64,000 nucleotides of DNA, from positions 3,479,001-3,543,000 of the forward strand of contig NC_092576.1 of NCBI RefSeq assembly GCF_037975245.1. Direction: 5' to 3'. The first letter of the stretch is position 1. Each line of letters begins with the position of its first letter. This stretch comes from Apostichopus japonicus. Taxonomy: Eukaryota; Echinodermata; Holothuroidea; Aspidochirotida; Stichopodidae. Below the pieces are notes generated by a model. That model did no database searches. It was not told the DNA's origin and saw only the letters and a list, made by a program, of their open reading frames with translations. The position numbers were made by a program, and so were the translations under genes. Shown piece after piece: positions 27,770 through 40,390 of this stretch.

Positions 27770-29784
27770 TATATAAACAGTGGTGACCGCAAATATCATA
27801 TAACAAAGTATCGTACTGTACTATGAACACAACAGCAACAAGAATAACAACACCTATACGCCACATACATTTGCGACAGAACAGGCTGTTGTATTTTTAT
27901 TGTTGTTGAAGAACATAACCATTTGTACTTGATAAAAGTGCATTTGTTACTGTTATAAAGTACATAACCATTTGACACTTGATTAAAGTGCATTTGTAAC
28001 TGTTATAAATGTATAACCTTGCACCAATTACCGGATAATTAATACTCACTAACACCACTTAGCTTACGGAAGTGATTAATAACACAAGGGGCGCAATAAA
28101 TTAAATGATACACGAGAATAGATGTCTGTGTAATATTGTAGCCTATGTTAAATATGCCGATAAATATAAAAACAATTATAGGTCTTTATAACTAGATTGT
28201 AACGCAAATAGTTATATTCATGCTCCAAATTTAGTACAGCAATACATTCAATATGTTACACACCATAATAAACACGTTGCAAGATTACCGTTTTGATTTA
28301 TAAGGCTGCGTTATTGCATTAAGCTATATCAACAATGTACTTCTAGAGTTCATGTAAAATAAAGCCACATCTACATGGGTCCTTATCCCTCTAAAGTCCC
28401 CTATTATACGTTCATATCCAGATCACATTGCGTGGAAATATATATATATATAAAAAAAATCGTTCTTTCGTGTAGAACTTTTGTTGCGTGCAGAATCAAG
28501 TATGATATATCTCCTATTCTGCAGCCCTTGTTATAAATAATTAAGTATCCCGAAAAACAAAACAATGTTTTAGAGATTAAATAATTCTAAAAGAAATCTC
28601 AATTTATTTGGATGACAAAAATATCTAATCTATGTAAATAATGATTGTTTTATTTAAAGTAAGAGCAGATATTAAACGTACTTTTGTTTGTAGCAAATGT
28701 ATTTGTATGTGATTATTACTGACTTTGAATTCATTGTAATAATCTAGCATATTCACCTACCCGTTCAGTTTTAAACTTGCTATATATTTGCACAGCAGCA
28801 CGTCATTTTATTACAAAGAAACATGTTCGCTTAAAAAATAAAGCAATAGTGTACTCACCACATCAACATATATATATAAATACATATAGATTGCTTCCCT
28901 TCTTTCTGATGAATGTTTTGCCTGATTTTATCGTCACTATAGTATTATGACTTGCTCCTCTTCGATAATGTTATGCTGAAAGCGGTACATTACACAACTG
29001 CGTTACTCGAAATGTCTACAGCCTCTGTGTGGTGTTATTGTCAATACTGATCTACGCATGGTACCCTGTATTGCCTACGTTAAGTGTCCGCATAAGTATG
29101 AAAAGCGTCTACCGGTTTACTTTCGCTTATGCATAGTGTGACCGGATATCCTCAAGTGTGTTGCCATTGCAACGTTTCAAATGTGTCACTTAAAGGCCGA
29201 AAAGAGAACTTTCCATATCCTTAGCTGTGAACTGAATAATTGCCCTCAGCTTTTGTTTTGGTTTCTTATTAAAAAAACAAAAACATTAAGACACATGAAG
29301 GAAAAGATGGCCTCAAAATTAAAAATCTGTTGAGTGATTTTTGTGTTGCTCTAGGGATTCCATTTCACTGGAAATAAAGTAGCCATAGGCCACTTACTAA
29401 TGTATAAAAGTTGCAGTCTCCGTCTTAAATACTGAATTTCGGTTATCAATACGACCATAGTTTTCAACATAGATATATTGTGTTGTGTTTATTTTCTAAA
29501 TCCTCGATGTCTGCATATCAGGATTTTGTGTTTAGGTAACTTTCCTGAACTTGATCCTTGTAAGGATCAATGCCCTTTCAGTAATATTCATCACGTGCGC
29601 ATGGTTATTTGCATCTTAACGTGTTGCCCCCCCCCCCCCCCCCCAGTAAAAAAACATCTCACCCCAACCCCAAACAAGAGGGTTACTTTGCGTCCATAAA
29701 TGATTTGTACTCTTTCATAAAACATATGAGAGTTATATGACAGAATCATGATTAGTTTAGCAGCTATTTACTGACGTAATTATA
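27770..29784. other. intergenic, no gene seen
   Basis: AT-rich sequence with a small (TA)n at 28438 and a C run at about 29629. No convincing exon. Confidence 0.4.
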
Positions 29785-30790
29785 CTCTTTGGGTACGAAG
29801 ACACGATTCATATTGGCGCTATTGTACTATTTGGATTCGAAGACATGATTTATACCGCCTTTATTGTACAATTCCAAGACACGATTCATATTGGCCTAAC
29901 TGTGCTGTTTAGATTCGAAGAAACGATTCATACTGCCGTTAATGTACTACTTTGGATTCGAAGACATGATTCATACTGATGTTACTATATAATTTGTTCC
30001 TGAATACACGATTCATATTGACGTTGTGTACTTTTTGCAACTGAATAAATTATTATGACGTTACTGTACTATTTGTAACTGATTACACGATTCATTCAGA
30101 CACTATTGTACTATTTGTAACTGAATACACGATTCATTCAGACACTATTGTGCTATTTGTAACTGAATACACGATTCATTCAGACACTATTGTACTATTT
30201 GTAACTGAATACACGATTCATTCAGACACTATTTTAATATTTGTAACTGAATACACGATTCATTCAGACACTATTGTACTGTTTGTAACTGAATACACGA
30301 TTCATTCAGACACTATTGTACTATTTGTAACTGAATACACGATTCATTCAGACACTATTGTACTATTTGTAACTGAATACACGATTCATTCAGACACTAT
30401 TGTACTATTTGTAACTGAATACACGATTCATTCAGACACTATTGTACTATTTGTAACTGAATACACGATTCATTCAGACACTATTGTACTATTTGTAACT
30501 TAATACACGATTCATTCAGACACTATTGTACTATTTGTAACTGAATACACGATTCATTCAGACACTATTGTACTATTTGTAACTGAATACACGATTCATT
30601 CAGACACTATTGTACTATTTGTAACTGAATGCACGATTCATTCAGACACTATTGTACTATTTGTAACTGAATGCACGATTCATTAAGACACTATTGTACT
30701 AGTTGTAACTGAATGCACGATTCATACTGACGTTACTGTACTATTTCTTCCTGAATGCACGGTTCATACTGACGTCACTGTACTATTTGT
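29785..30790. repeat. 42-bp minisatellite, about 17 close copies plus diverged ones
   Basis: Units contain GAATACACGATTCATTCAGA and CACTATTGTACTATTTGTAA. Copies at 30057-30700 are nearly identical; those before and after are degenerate, an edge-decay pattern. The unit length, a multiple of three, produces an open repetitive frame. Confidence 0.95.
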
Positions 30791-31072
30791 TTTCGGATAC
30801 ACGACGCACAAGTTTGCCTTGTTTTTTTTATCTCAATAACATCATTTGCTGTGTGTCTTTTCATAAAATCACAGCATTTGAAAACACGCAAGATTTACAG
30901 TGAAGTTGCGATCATACGTTTGATCTCGAATGCACAAGGTATTTGATCGAGCGTGGTGGGTGTGGCTGGAAGCATCAAGAACCAATTCTATATTGAAATG
31001 CCTGGTTAATGACAAGCATGACACACAAAGGCAATTAAACAATCATTCGTGCTAAGACTTTCCCTCATTAGC

Positions 31073-31335
31073 AGGTGCTGATGGGGATGGATATACATAG
31101 CGTGTGGGGATATTGGCAGCTCAGGTGCTGATGGGATTAGATGTACATAGCGTGTGGGGTTATTGACAGCTTAGGTGCTGATGGGGAAGGATATACATAT
31201 TGTGTGGGGTTATTGACAGCTCAGGTGCTGATGGGGATAGATACACATAGCGTGTAGGGTTATTGACAGCTCAGGTGTTGATGGGGATAGTTATACATAG
31301 TGTGTGGGGTTACTGACAGCCCAGTTGCTGATGGG
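31073..31335. repeat. about 58-bp tandem repeat, about 5 copies
   Basis: AGGTGCTGATGGGGATGGAT and ATACATAGCGTGTGGGGTTA recur in order. Confidence 0.9.
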
Positions 31336-32770
31336 GGAATTCGACTCTCCCACTGAAAAATAATGATATAAGTGAATTTTAGTTAGTATTCTGTGTCTAG
31401 TGTAAGATGGTTAGCTCTTACATATGTTGTTGTTGTTGTTTTGTACCATAGTTTTACTTGCACTTGCACATATATTTGGGCACTGTATAGTGCTCACTAC
31501 ACAGAGGGGCTATGAATTTGTACAGTATAATTGTATGTTGTCTTGTGGCAGCAATAGGGTAGATTAACACCCTCCACTGATACCTCTCCTGAGTTGCTAG
31601 GCAACTATCATTTTCTTCCTGGAAATAAGCCCTTACTGGAAGTGGGATCTGTGCTGTTTATATTTTAGTAACAAAGGAGTTTTGTGAGGAGTTAGGGAGT
31701 GATTCATGTGTAAGTAGAGAAAAGATAGATACAACTTTAATCGCCTGGTAGTTTGTTAACTATGATTTTATTATTAGAAGTTACTGTAGTCCTTCATTAT
31801 TTTACGAAAGGCGTATTGTTCACGTGACAGCCCGGGAAACTATTTTGTTATAAAGAACATTCATAATACCATGTACTAGTGGTGTTCTGACCAGTTGAGG
31901 ACTATACTGATGTCGTAGAAGATCTGATGTCGTGTGAGATCCGATGGAGTGGAGATCTGATATCGTGTGAGATCCGATAAAGTGGAATATCTAATGTTGT
32001 GGTAAAGTTGCTGTCACCAGCAGGCCAACCCACCAAACTCGACGATTAAATGAAGTGTATTTACTTTAACGTTTGGGTGAGCACCTCACGACTGTAAGTA
32101 TTTATTTGATTTTATTCTCAGTCAGTCTGAGGACATATCAGCTGTTTATTGTTTGGTATTGGTAGATATAATTTCCATTGATCCAATCCAGTTGAGTTTT
32201 CTATTTTGTTGAATGGGTCTTACTTTCATGTGTTTGGTCTTCACACTAAACCCAGAGTTCTCTGATCAAGACTTACATCCTTACATCTACATTAATGAAT
32301 ATTACGTAATAGCTAGAATCTACTGCTCCCCGACAAACTTCTCTGAGATAAAGAACAAAGACGAAACAATGAACAATATGTTATCATCATCAACATACAT
32401 TTGCTCACCATTTATTTTACATAGTAAGGAGAACACGACAATGTGAATATGTAAATGCTTTCAGTTAGTTAACATGTCGTCTAACTAGTGTAGTAACAGT
32501 TAAGTGAATCAGTTGATTAATACAAAATACATGATAGAAATCGCTATATAACTCCTTTAACGACTGTATCTTAAGACTAGCCTAGAGACATCTCAGGAAA
32601 AGAGCCATTTCGTCATGTAGGATCTAGTTGGTATAACTTTAACAGTTTCCTTGGAAATCATGTTGCTTATAATTACTATATGACCCCTTGAAAAGGAAAC
32701 GATTGACGAATTAACGAGTTTTGTGCATATCAGTTTCACGTTAAGAATAAAGAGAATGCAAAACCAATTT
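31336..32770. other. intergenic, no gene seen
   Basis: Small internal duplication GATCTGATnTCGTGTGAGAT near 31917-31980; otherwise unique AT-rich sequence. Confidence 0.4.
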
Positions 32771-32774
32771 ATTT

Positions 32775-33165
32775 GTACCCTAACTACCAAGGATTCAGGA
32801 ATTTCTCGTGCATTTAGGTTATATGAATGAACAGCTGTGAAGTCACATCTCATGTAAAGTAATAATGCTATTAGGATAGGCTTGACATTGCTCGTGCAGT
32901 TAGGTTATATGTACGCATGCACAACTGTGAAGTCACATCTTATGTAAAGTAATAATGCTATTAGGATAGGCTTGGCATTGCTCGTGCAGTTAGGTTATAT
33001 GTACGAATGCACAACTGTGAAGTCACATCTTATGTAACGTAATAATGCTATAATGATAGGCTTGGCATTTCTCGTGCAGTTAGGTTATATGTACGCATGC
33101 ACAACTGTGAAGTCATATCTTATGTAACGTCATAATGCTATTAGGATGGGCTTGATGAGAATGGA
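32775..33165. repeat. about 90-bp tandem repeat overlapping the METTL27 stop, about 4 copies
   Basis: Units contain CTCGTGCAGTTAGGTTATAT and GTGAAGTCACATCTTATGTA, then TAATAATGCTATTAGGATAG. The rightmost copy includes the last codons and TGA of METTL27 (33113-33150). Confidence 0.9.
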
Positions 33166-36100
33166 ACCCTCTTTCCTCCGATATCAATCTGCAGAATCCT
33201 TTCTTCTCCCATTCTACAGCTAAACCTTTAAATCTCTGGATGGATAGAAGTCGGTTTATTTTCTCACCAGGATAATCAGCGATGTCAAATATGAAGTATC
33301 CACCTAATATTGATGGCAGATGGAAAAACTCCTTAAACATTAGGTTAAATTGAAATGACAATATATGTCAAATCAAAAGTAAATCCGTGTTAGCCATGCT
33401 AAACGTAACATATTGCGAATATGGTTCTAACATGAAAAGTTGGTGACGCTAGTCTGGAAATGGATAAACATTTGAAAGGTTTTTTGTCAAAAGTTTATAT
33501 AAACGTTGAAAAAAATAAGTGATCCAGATTAATCTTGACATTCGTTGTCGCAATAATGTTCAATCGGTTAGACATTTTCCAATACATATTTTAACAAAAA
33601 AATAGTTAATGTTCCACTGTTTTCATTGAAACTAGCTATTAGCAACTCCGTGGTAAGCTGTATGATGAATCTGTTATGGATTGACCCTAATGACAGTGGA
33701 ATTATTACCAGCTAGTAGATATCTTTTTATAACTTTCAAATGGATCATTGTATTTGTTGGAATAGAACACACATGTATATTTATAAATAAAATTCAAAGC
33801 TTATGTTGACCACATAACAAAAAAAATCCAAAACACCTTCTGATGGAACTTAACAGCCCCTCCCACCCACTCAACAGAGCAGTAGGTAAATATGGACATT
33901 GACAACGCCCCTTCCATCCCCCTAACCAGAGCAGTAAATAAAGATGAACCTTAAAAAATCACTCCCATTCCCCTCACCAAAGTAGCAGCTAAGATGGACC
34001 TTAACACCACCCCCCCCCCCTAGATGCACTCACCAGAGCAGTATCTGAGAATGGACCTTAACAATCAGGCCCATCCACCTCATCAGAGCAGTATCTAAAG
34101 ATGAACCTTAACAGCCCCCTTCACCCCCTCGCCAGAGCAGTAGCTAAAGATGGACCTTAACAATCAGCCCATGCCCCTAACCAGAGCAGTAGCTAAAAAT
34201 GGACGTTAGCAGCCTCTACATCCCCCTTACCAAAGTAGCAGTATCTAATGATGGACCTAAACAGCCCCCCTAGATGCACTCACCAGAGCAGTATCTAAAG
34301 ATGAACCTTAACAATCAGGCCCATCCACCTCATCAGAGCAGTATCTAAAGATGAACCTTTACAGCCCCATCGTCCCCCTTACCAGAGCAGTAGCTAAAGA
34401 AGGACCTTAACAGCCCCCCGTCCCCATGACCAGAGCACTACTTAAAGTTTGACCTTAACAGTAATATTATCGTTACAGTCTGTCCGTAACGGCGTAAAAT
34501 AAAGCAATACATTAATTTCAGCCGAATGATGTGGTTATAGTCACTTTGACCAGTGTAAGGATGTTTGTCGACAACGTCAAGTTTTCCCATAATCCGTTTC
34601 ATGTTTCTTTTATTATGTGTGTAGGGTGACATGAAATCGTAATTATTTTGTGTGTTAGAATAATAGAAACACAAACATAAAATACCTTGTTTTAAATGTT
34701 CCATCAATACAGGTATCGACTCGAAATATACCGCACCGTGGGCGAAGAGACCAGCAGAGACAATCAAATCATATGCATCTATGAATGAGGCAGATTTTAC
34801 AGTTAATTAATTACAGACGTTAATTACTCGACAACATGAATGATACACTGTAGCAGAATTATACATTAGGGATTCCACGAGAGATGGTTCTTCTACCATA
34901 AACTAACTTTTCAGATTAAGCAATCATCATCTTACTGAGATTCAAGCCCTGTAAGCTGATCTAAACCCAATAGGTTTTGTTATAGTTTGCACGTAGCCTA
35001 TCGCTCGTGATGCACTCATCAATAACTTTATTTGCTACTTGTAAAGTACAGGCATAGTAAAGAAAAATAAACATGGAATTAGAAAACAAGATAAAACAGG
35101 AACCAACTCGTTTCTATAGCTTCTATTGGTTTTGTTCCAATTGTTGCGCAGACCAGTTTCTCGTAAATGTTCTTCCCTTTGGCAATATCCAGCATCGACT
35201 TGGAACCATCTAATGCATCCATGTTGTGGTACCCATTTTCCACCAACTGTTGAAGCCAAACAAAAAGTACATAAAAACACTTGATTGTATTGTATTCATT
35301 AACAACATCGTATGTGTTGCATGTGTGTTTTTTAAATGTATTTTAGATCCTCCTGCAAGCAGGAACTCGTGAAGAAGCCTCATTGGCTAATCAATGCCGC
35401 AAGCTGACCGAAGTCAGTCTCTTAGATTCATATTTAACGTCAATGAATATGAATTGTCAATTGTCAACAACTCTGTAACTGGACGACATACATTAATCTT
35501 GAAGTGACTCGAACTCGGGACCTTATGATTGAAAGGCACCGGCGTTAGCCACTGAGCTAACACTCCACACTCCTATTCACATCTCCTTTACCATGACTTC
35601 AATCTTGTTAGGTGCATTGCAGTGAAGTATTTAATCTCGTTGCACAAAGTAACACTGACAGGTAAAGTTTATCGCGCGACACTCATAACAACATTTATAA
35701 CTAAGATATTGGTAAAAATGTTCGTACCATTTCTCCAATGACTCCTGAACCAGCCCCACAGTCCAAGATCCTTGAGTTCTTATCCTTGACATGCTTCAGC
35801 ACCGCTGACATGACAGTCTTATGATACTCAAAACCGAACGAATGGAAACTCTACAACAAACACATGCAGAGAAAAAAAGTTCATTAACTAAAAAGTGGTA
35901 GGTTTCTTTTAATTATATCAACATATACAAAGTAAATAAAAACACATAAAGCCAACACCGCGGTATGGGCAATACCCTGTAGATCAACACAAGATTATGA
36001 TAGATGTTCGTATGATTTAAATGATTAAGTACAGCCCGTGGCACATAAAACTACCACCGCGGTATGGGCAACTTACTCGGTAGATCAACACAAGATTATG

Positions 36101-38269
36101 ATATGATGTTTGTATGATTTAAATGATTAAGTACAGCCCGTGGCACATAAAACTACCACCGCGGTATGGTAATACCCTGTAGATCAACACAAGATTATGA
36201 TAGATGTTCGTATGACTTAAAGGAATAAGTACAGTCAGTGGCGTAACCAGGCTTTTCATGTGGGGGGGGGGGGGGGCGAAGGAGTGGGCAAAGAGTTCGA
36301 GTGGTGTAGATTTTTCCTTTATAATCGGATAATTCATTTTTTTTCAGAAAATTTGTTATTTGCCGAATCAAATTTGTAATTGGATAAACTTAAACAATTA
36401 TAAATGCCATAGCGATGGGATTTTGACAATTTGGTTCAGTTGTTCGTCTTTTCAATTATTTTGTCCGTAGTTCTTATTTTGGTCTATTGGAACTATTTTT
36501 CAACAAAACAGGTTAAGCTAACTCATTTTCTATGATTTACTATCATTATGATTTAAATAAATTTGTTAATGAAGCTTCATCGACTTAGGCTTAATTTATT
36601 CAGCCACTACAATGCTGTCTACAATGCTGTCTGTCCAGCGCCATAGTCCAAATGGTTTTATTACATTAATCGGCTTCAATCTGTGTAGTCGTCGGAAACA
36701 ATATTCGGTTATAGGTTTATCATGCTGCAGCTACCAAGTAACAATATCGGCTTAACTTCGGACCAAATGAGAACGTAGACGGGGGGGGGGGGGGGGGGGG
36801 GCAATGGGGAAGGTTGTGTCTTGTAACGCTATCTACTCATTAGCCTATATATAGGATAACCCTATCGAAAATTGATGCAAGCCAACAAATTGTAGTTGTG
36901 TTAAAAAAAACGGCAACCTTACTGTAGGTTGTGAATTTCAAACTGGTATCACACCGTTACATCATCCTATCGTTGTTTTGTATTACTGTCTACTGCCACA
37001 GTGCAACGGATTTGACTAGCTAGGTCAGCCTAGAATTAGCTTCGATTTTGAGTGAGTTGTTACCTACTCGAATAACTTCTACCCAACGAGTCAATATTAG
37101 GGTTATCATATCCAGTATTTTTTAACATTTTAATATAATTTTACATGGTTAAACTCTTGGCCGATTGGATAAACATGAATGTTCTGGAGCCGCTAAAGCC
37201 CATCATATCGTCTAGCTCACCAAGGGCCCTATGCCGGGCGTCTGGACCCCACTCAGATACACGCAGGTACGCGAAAATAGCACAAGCGTTCTCGTTCACA
37301 GGTTAATAAATTGAATCCGCCAGCGCCCCCCCCCCCCCCCACCCGGCCTCACCTGGCATTAAATCTTGGCAACGCACTGGTTCGGACGGTCGATACAACG
37401 ATGGTATAATGTTGTAAAAATACACATGATATAAAAAGCATGGTAACAGTTAATCTCGTTGGGTAGCATGTGTTGCAAAGGGAGGGGGTGAGGGCCTCAT
37501 AGCGATGACAGAAAGCAAGATAATAACATAATATTAAACTTGAGACGCAATTGGCTGTTATTTATTTGAGAATTCCCGTCAATTACAAATTAACTTCAAC
37601 CGCAAACTGGTTTAACGGAGTCTTTAAATGCATTTTGCAACCTTCGTCAAATATATTTTGCCAACCAATGTCATTTGAGCAGGCACGTGGTGGGGGGGGG
37701 GGTGGTTGGTTAAGATATTTGACTGGGGTAGATCCCGCCCGCCCCCCCCCCACATTTCATACAAATAAAATTAGTTTTGTAAGGTTGTTTAGTACGAGCA
37801 TGAAATTATGATATCACATTTGTATATACATTGCACGGCCTGTTTCCGTGAATACTATAAGGAACTGATTTGCTTTATGAATTTTTCTTCTTTGGGATGT
37901 GAATTGGATCACAGGTAAGTCCATTTTGGAAAATTGCTAGTTCCGTATGGTGTTATAACACATATACTAGCTGGGATCCAGAGTCAGGTATGGTAAACCA
38001 AGTTATTATTGAAATGCTAGGAAATTGTAATTAATTCAGGAAGAGATAACAGACTTTGGACTAAACAAATTTATACTTTTTATTTTAAGTCAAGGTAAAC
38101 TTCAATTAAACAAATATATAAATTATAGAAAAGGCGTCACGTGGTAACTCACTTGTTCGTATAATTGTGCGTTTTCTTCATACCAGCAAAGAACGTCACG
38201 GTTTGACTCATTCTCCATGTGAGACTTCAGTTTCTCCCTCTGTTCCAAGTATTTGGACAAGTCCGCCAT
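33113..38269 (-). CDS. METTL27: METTL27-like (Williams-Beuren region 27-like) SAM-dependent methyltransferase, 5 exons
   Basis: Minus-strand coding exons 38269-38153, 35850-35728, 35246-35108, 34778-34686 and 33303-33113 join in phase to 220 residues (human METTL27 is about 245). Exon 3 uses a weaker GTTGGT donor; the rest are standard. Motif I of class I methyltransferases, ILDCGAGSGVIGE, is at residues 67-79. Exon 3 holds the NGYHNMDALDGSKSMLDIAK segment, the motif II/acidic-loop region diagnostic of the WBSCR27 group. Exon 4 has YDLIVSAGLFAHGAV and exon 5 begins GGYFIFDIAD, the usual post-motif strands. SAM binding is well supported; the methyl acceptor is unknown for this family. ATG lies in a good Kozak context (AAAATGGCG). 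The final codons and stop are included in a 90-bp tandem array that continues downstream. Confidence 0.9.
33830..34450. repeat. degenerate tandem repeat, about 55-60 bp, about 10 copies
   Basis: CACCAGAGCAGTAGCTAAAG and ATGGACCTTAACAGCCCCCC recur in METTL27 intron 4. Confidence 0.85.
35333..35571 (-). mobile_element. tRNA-derived SINE, copy 4, head intact
   Basis: The most complete copy. On the minus strand: GGAGTGTTAGCTCAGTGGC (A box), GAGTTCGAGTCAC (B box), body, and GCTTGCAGGAGGATCTAAAA tail end. In METTL27 intron 2. Confidence 0.88.
35943..36236. repeat. about 105-115 bp tandem repeat, 3 copies
   Basis: CACCGCGGTATGGGCAATAC and TAGATCAACACAAGATTATG recur three times in METTL27 intron 1. 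Confidence 0.9.
36237..36290. mobile_element. possible end of a hAT-like repeat (CAGTGGCGTAACC)
   Basis: The terminal word CAGTGGCGTAACCAGG resembles the end of the two GGCGTAGGAA MITEs but is followed by a G run; no matching right end was found. Confidence 0.35.
36291..38150. other. METTL27 intron 1 remainder, G/C homopolymers only
   Basis: Runs of G or C at 36781, 37327, 37690 and 37742. No exon recognised. Confidence 0.45.
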
Positions 38270-38463
38270 TTTCTTTTTTAATATTTCGTTCAATAAAAGG
38301 AAATAAATAACCTTGACTATAACTTGTGCATAGATTCTTATAGAGACATGGAAACATTTATGTTTTTGCTCAAATTAAGTGATTACTGTTTGTTCAATGT
38401 AAATTATTCAGTTAAGTTTATTCACTTTTGGACATAAAATTGCGATTGTCAAGCCGATTCATA

Positions 38464-38746
38464 CAGAGATTACAGTAACTACTGTAAATCTTAAAGTTTT
38501 GTACCACAGTAAACACTGGATCGTGCTGAAAAATCTGATAAATCGGTAGCATGTGCTATTAAGTTTACAGTAAGAACTGAGGATATTTGTAATTCCAAAA
38601 ATCCCAAAACAACTGGATTTGTTGGAATTACACATATCCTCATTTCTTACTGCAATCCTCATAGCACATGCAACCGAATTATAGCACGATCCAGTTTTTA
38701 CTGTGGTACAAAACTGTAAGATTTACAGTAATTACTGTGTTCTCTT
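38464..38746. repeat. long palindrome (foldback element), arms about 135 bp
   Basis: The left arm (CAGTAACTACTGTAAATCTT, then GTTTTGTACCACAGTAAA) matches the reverse complement of the right arm, which ends TTTACAGTAATTACTG at 38737. The centre lies near 38605. No coding capacity; a MITE or hairpin remnant upstream of METTL27. Confidence 0.85.
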
Positions 38747-39087
38747 TGTGTATCGGGTGGATTGTCTGAAGTAGCAGGTTAAGCATGGTAAGCTATGGGT
38801 CATTCACGTTGTCAACCTTCCTGTTGGGAGGGGAGAAGTTTATTTTATATTTCTAATGGTATCACTATTCGTGACACCATATAGGCGCTATACCCTTTGT
38901 AATGAATTCCAATTTTAGGAGGGGGTCTGGAATAAAATTTGGCTGACGTCCTTTCTGGAAACCCTTTGTTACTTCGGTGAGGGGGATTAAATACAAAATG
39001 GTTCTGTCATTGCAATCATGTTTACTACATTTATATACACTTCGTGTGTTAGTTACAAAATGTAATACATTTAGAAGAACGTTTGGA

Positions 39088-39295
<208 letters not shown>

Positions 39296-39369
39296 CGTAA
39301 TTTTTATATAGCGCCAAACTAACTATGAAATAATTCTCGTAGCGCTTAACAAATTAAAAACCCAATTAT

Positions 39370-40390
39370 AACATATATGCTTTGGTGAAAAGATATGAAT
39401 GGAGTGCCTTGCACATATAAACGATATCAAAACATTTCAATATTAGTAGTACGTGTGGTAATAGGCGTGTCATATCACCATATTGTCCTATAAACATGGA
39501 GAATTTGTAGGAGGTGGGGGTCCACTGCCCCGCCCTCACCATCTCGGACTGCACCCGTTACTATCGATGCCTGTCGTCAATTAGAACATTTGTTGGAAAC
39601 TGATTTGTGAGCAGTTGAACCTGCGACAATCAATACAGCAAGTTCTGAGACAGATTCTACGACAGATTATTTAACGAGAAAGCAGTTATTATCGACGCCA
39701 AAAGATCGAAACATATTACAATTATCTTCAATCATATCAGTTTTTGGAAACAATTTAATCTGATGAGACACGTTGAAGACCAGCAGTTATTGTCGCTTGG
39801 TTCTTCTGCCTAGTCTGATATGCTTGAATGAGATCCACGGCATTGAAGCTTGAACTGACACCACACAACCATCAGAAAACACCACCAAGTTACTGGTATG
39901 AACTTAGCGTGAAGATTCAACAAAGTGACGGTTCAATGTCTATTTCTGTGTCTCTTCCTTTAAAGGTGCCTATTTACAATATACTGACTGCATAAGGAAT
40001 GAATTACACAGAAAAAAAGACCTTTGCGGAAGCCAGGGAGTACTGAAACCGTTAGAGACCGAATGAGATCATATAGTGAAAAGGCTGTTATCATATCCCT
40101 GCTGAATATATAATAAATGATAAAATAATATATATATATATATAAAGAGAAACATAGTTAGTACTTACAATATCAGAGTTAACTATGAACTGTAGAGGAC
40201 CCATTACCTTGTACAATATTAGGAAAAAATTCGTATTATTACAAGTCATTTAACAGAACAGCAATTTAAAATGTTAGACTATATTTGTTTATTCATGTGA
40301 GCACAAAGAATAGTATTTATGTCTCCATTGTTTTGAGTAATACTACCACGCTGAAAGACGTTGCCAGGAATAGAAACATCATATATATAT
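39370..40390. other. intergenic downstream of SLC35G-like gene
   Basis: Short (TA)n at 40128. No gene recognised. Confidence 0.4.

Noticed and set aside
30150-30503. 117-codon frame with 14-residue repeats
   Set aside because: A 42-bp minisatellite read in phase; no start context, splice sites or family resemblance.
29785-30790. CRISPR-like array
   Set aside because: Units are contiguous with no unique spacers, and the DNA is eukaryotic.
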